Shown here one piece after another: positions 7,118 to 8,009 of a stretch of 8,009 nt of DNA. The first letter of the stretch is position 1; every line of letters starts with the position of its first letter. Both the position numbers and the translations under genes were made by a program. The notes beneath the pieces are model-generated. The model worked only from the letters and a program-made list of their open reading frames with translations, was not told where the DNA came from and made no database searches. The stretch is from Bacteroidales bacterium (GTDB taxonomy: Bacteria; Bacteroidota; Bacteroidia; Bacteroidales; JAADJA01), in assembly GCA_021106665.1 (NCBI GenBank), contig JAIOTR010000218.1:1-8009 (forward strand), read 5' to 3'.

Positions 7118-7164
7118 AACCTAACAGGTATCAACCCTGTAGGCTTACCGCTACCTGATAGGTC
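7118..7164. repeat. hairpin unit 3 of the intergenic array
   Basis: AACCTAACAGGTA (7118-7130) pairs with TACCTGATAGGTC (7152-7164) at 11 of 13 positions across a 21-base loop. Relative to unit 1, two arm changes (T to A at arm positions 6 and 13) are matched by A to T in the partner. The loop contains CAACCCTGT (7132-7140), similar to CAACCCTAT (7081-7089) in unit 2's loop, but lacks a clear CCACA. Confidence 0.55.
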
Positions 7165-7180
7165 TGTCGTCTGCAAGTTC

Positions 7181-7222
7181 TTTCGGATTTAGGCGTTGGA
7201 ATAAGTGATGGCTAATCCGAAA
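7181..7222. repeat. 9-bp inverted repeat downstream of the hydrolase gene
   Basis: TTTCGGATT (7181-7189) is the exact reverse complement of AATCCGAAA (7214-7222). One bulged T (7190) allows a further AG/CT pairing inside. The loop is about 20 bases. It lies 22 bases beyond the hydrolase stop. Neither strand has a T-run after the stem, so it is not a classic intrinsic terminator; it could protect the mRNA 3' end. Its sequence is unrelated to the AACCTTTCAGGTT array next to it. Confidence 0.45.
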
Positions 7223-7244
7223 AAGCTCGTTTTAAGTTGATTGA

Positions 7245-8009
7245 TTATAGAAATACATCATTGCAAAATTGTTTTATAAAACTCAAGGTTTCGTCTTTCG
7301 CTTCTATATATCCCATATGACCAATGCCTCCTAATATGTGGACTGTACAACGATTAGCAAGAGCGCACTGAGATAAGGCTGTATCTACCGGTATTCTTGA
7401 ATCTTCTTTGCCGATAATATACAAAATTGGCTTGTCAAAAGTTTTGAGAATATCTGTTTTATCCGACCTCTCTTTCATTCCCATTAAAGCTGCTACAATT
7501 CCTTCTTTTGAAGTTGCATTGGCCCGGTTCTTCAAAACTTCAATTTCATCTTTATAAATTTCCCTGTTTGAAGGTGCGAAAAGGTCAGGAATAAAATTTC
7601 GAATAAATCCTTTCCGGTCGTCCATAACAATTTTTATTGTTCTGTCCCTGTTTTGTTTTGCTTCGACTGAATCAGCTGCAGCCTGCGAATGAAACAAACA
7701 AAATCCATTTAGCATTTCCGGGTATTGTTTAGCAAATGCAAGGGTAAGATATCCGCCCATGGAGTGGCCAACCATTACACACTCCTCAATACCTAAATGG
7801 TCCAGAACTGCTTTAACGGTTTCGGCCATAAATTCCATAGTATGGGTTTCTGAAAAGTTATCCGTATTGCCATGACCCGGAAGATCTATGGCGACTAACT
7901 TAAATTCAGATGATAACTTATCTGTGAAATTATCCCAAATCAGAAGTGACTCAAGGAATCCATGTAGAAGAACGATGCAATTTCCACTTCCGGAAATTTT
8001 ATAATTTAT
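7245..8009 (-). CDS. alpha/beta hydrolase, 5' end beyond the window
   Basis: 254 residues are visible and the frame is open to the right edge. It is a serine hydrolase of the alpha/beta-fold superfamily, probably cytoplasmic; substrate unknown. Numbering from the edge, VLLHGFLES (about 13-21) supplies the oxyanion-hole HGF and IDLPGHG is at 41-47. The nucleophile elbow is GHSMGG with Ser83, the acid is Asp203 in IGKEDSRIP, and the general base is His231 in GIGHMG. The triad is therefore complete. Residues between about 110 and 190 form the variable cap. The Met at 7838 is a tempting start, but starting there would lose the HGF and LPGHG motifs, which lie in frame upstream. The true start is therefore past 8009, probably by only a few codons given usual lengths near 260. 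Esterase, haloperoxidase-like or MenH-like activities cannot be separated from this sequence. It converges on the T9SS-cargo operon and is probably not functionally tied to it. Confidence 0.9.
   Translation of the reverse strand: MNYKISGSGNCIVLLHGFLESLLIWDNFTDKLSSEFKLVAIDLPGHGNTDNFSETHTMEFMAETVKAVLDHLGIEECVMVGHSMGGYLTLAFAKQYPEMLNGFCLFHSQAAADSVEAKQNRDRTIKIVMDDRKGFIRNFIPDLFAPSNREIYKDEIEVLKNRANATSKEGIVAALMGMKERSDKTDILKTFDKPILYIIGKEDSRIPVDTALSQCALANRCTVHILGGIGHMGYIEAKDETLSFIKQFCNDVFL

Larger units (their letters stand above)
6914..7164. repeat. degenerate array of four long hairpins between convergent genes
   Basis: The core word is AACCTTTCAGGTT or its reverse complement AACCTGAAAGGTT. Arms start at 6914, 6948, 7000, 7036, 7058, 7094, 7118 and 7152. 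Taken in pairs they form four hairpins with 13-base arms and loops of 21-23 bases. Corresponding arms in the last three recur at 58, 60 and 58, 58 bases, so those form a degenerate tandem repeat of about 58 bases. Arm changes are often matched in the partner arm, so pairing rather than sequence seems kept. The placement, between two genes transcribed toward each other, is typical of REP-like palindromic elements. I cannot name the family. Confidence 0.75.

Noticed and set aside
6914..7164. CRISPR array or integron attC array as an explanation for the repeats
   Set aside because: Arms are only 13 bases, alternate in orientation and diverge, and the loops resemble each other rather than being unique spacers. 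There is no cas gene, no integrase and no cassette, and the arms do not show the attC RYYYAAC/GTTRRRY boxes in the right layout.
7245..7838. Hydrolase starting at the Met at 7838 (197 aa)
   Set aside because: The same frame continues without a stop to 8009 and encodes the HGF oxyanion-hole and LPGHG motifs, so that Met is internal.

Overview
The window looks like chromosome of an AT-rich member of the Bacteroidota, probably Bacteroidales-like. The evidence is that three consecutive proteins carry type IX secretion system (T9SS) C-terminal sorting domains: two of type A and one of type B (gliding-motility-associated/CHU_C). Two of them also have signal peptides placing Gln right after the predicted cut site, a Bacteroidota habit. 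The gene starts lack Shine-Dalgarno sequences and sit in A/T-rich leaders, as is usual in this phylum.

Layout. Positions 1-439 hold no gene I can support. They contain gene-tail-like text at the left edge, short AACTTC/GAAGTT repeats, a candidate Bacteroidota-type promoter near 303-332 and a hairpin-forming leader at 348-422. Positions 440-6887 are a tight three-gene plus-strand operon with gaps of 13 and 12 bases. Its genes are a C10 (streptopain-like) cysteine protease with three CUB domains, a large secreted protein of unknown function with an N-terminal cadherin/Big_9-like domain and Asp-rich motifs, and a secreted beta-propeller/PKD/Ig-like protein. All three should cross the inner membrane by Sec and the outer membrane by T9SS, ending on the surface or outside the cell. 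A zymogen protease with adhesive or scaffold-like partners suggests extracellular protein degradation or surface attachment, but only the protease activity can be read from motifs.

Positions 6888-7244 separate this operon from a convergent gene and hold the most unusual DNA here. It is a degenerate array of four long hairpins with 13-base arms; three follow a roughly 58-base period. Several arm changes are matched by compensating changes in the partner arm. A separate 9-bp inverted repeat follows.

Positions 7245-8009 (minus strand) are most of an alpha/beta hydrolase with a complete Ser-Asp-His triad. Its 5' end lies beyond the right edge.

I see no tRNA, rRNA, CRISPR array, transposase or recognisable defence system. 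The best candidates for something undescribed are the covarying hairpin array, the structured leader with two competing folds, and the orphan middle protein of the operon.
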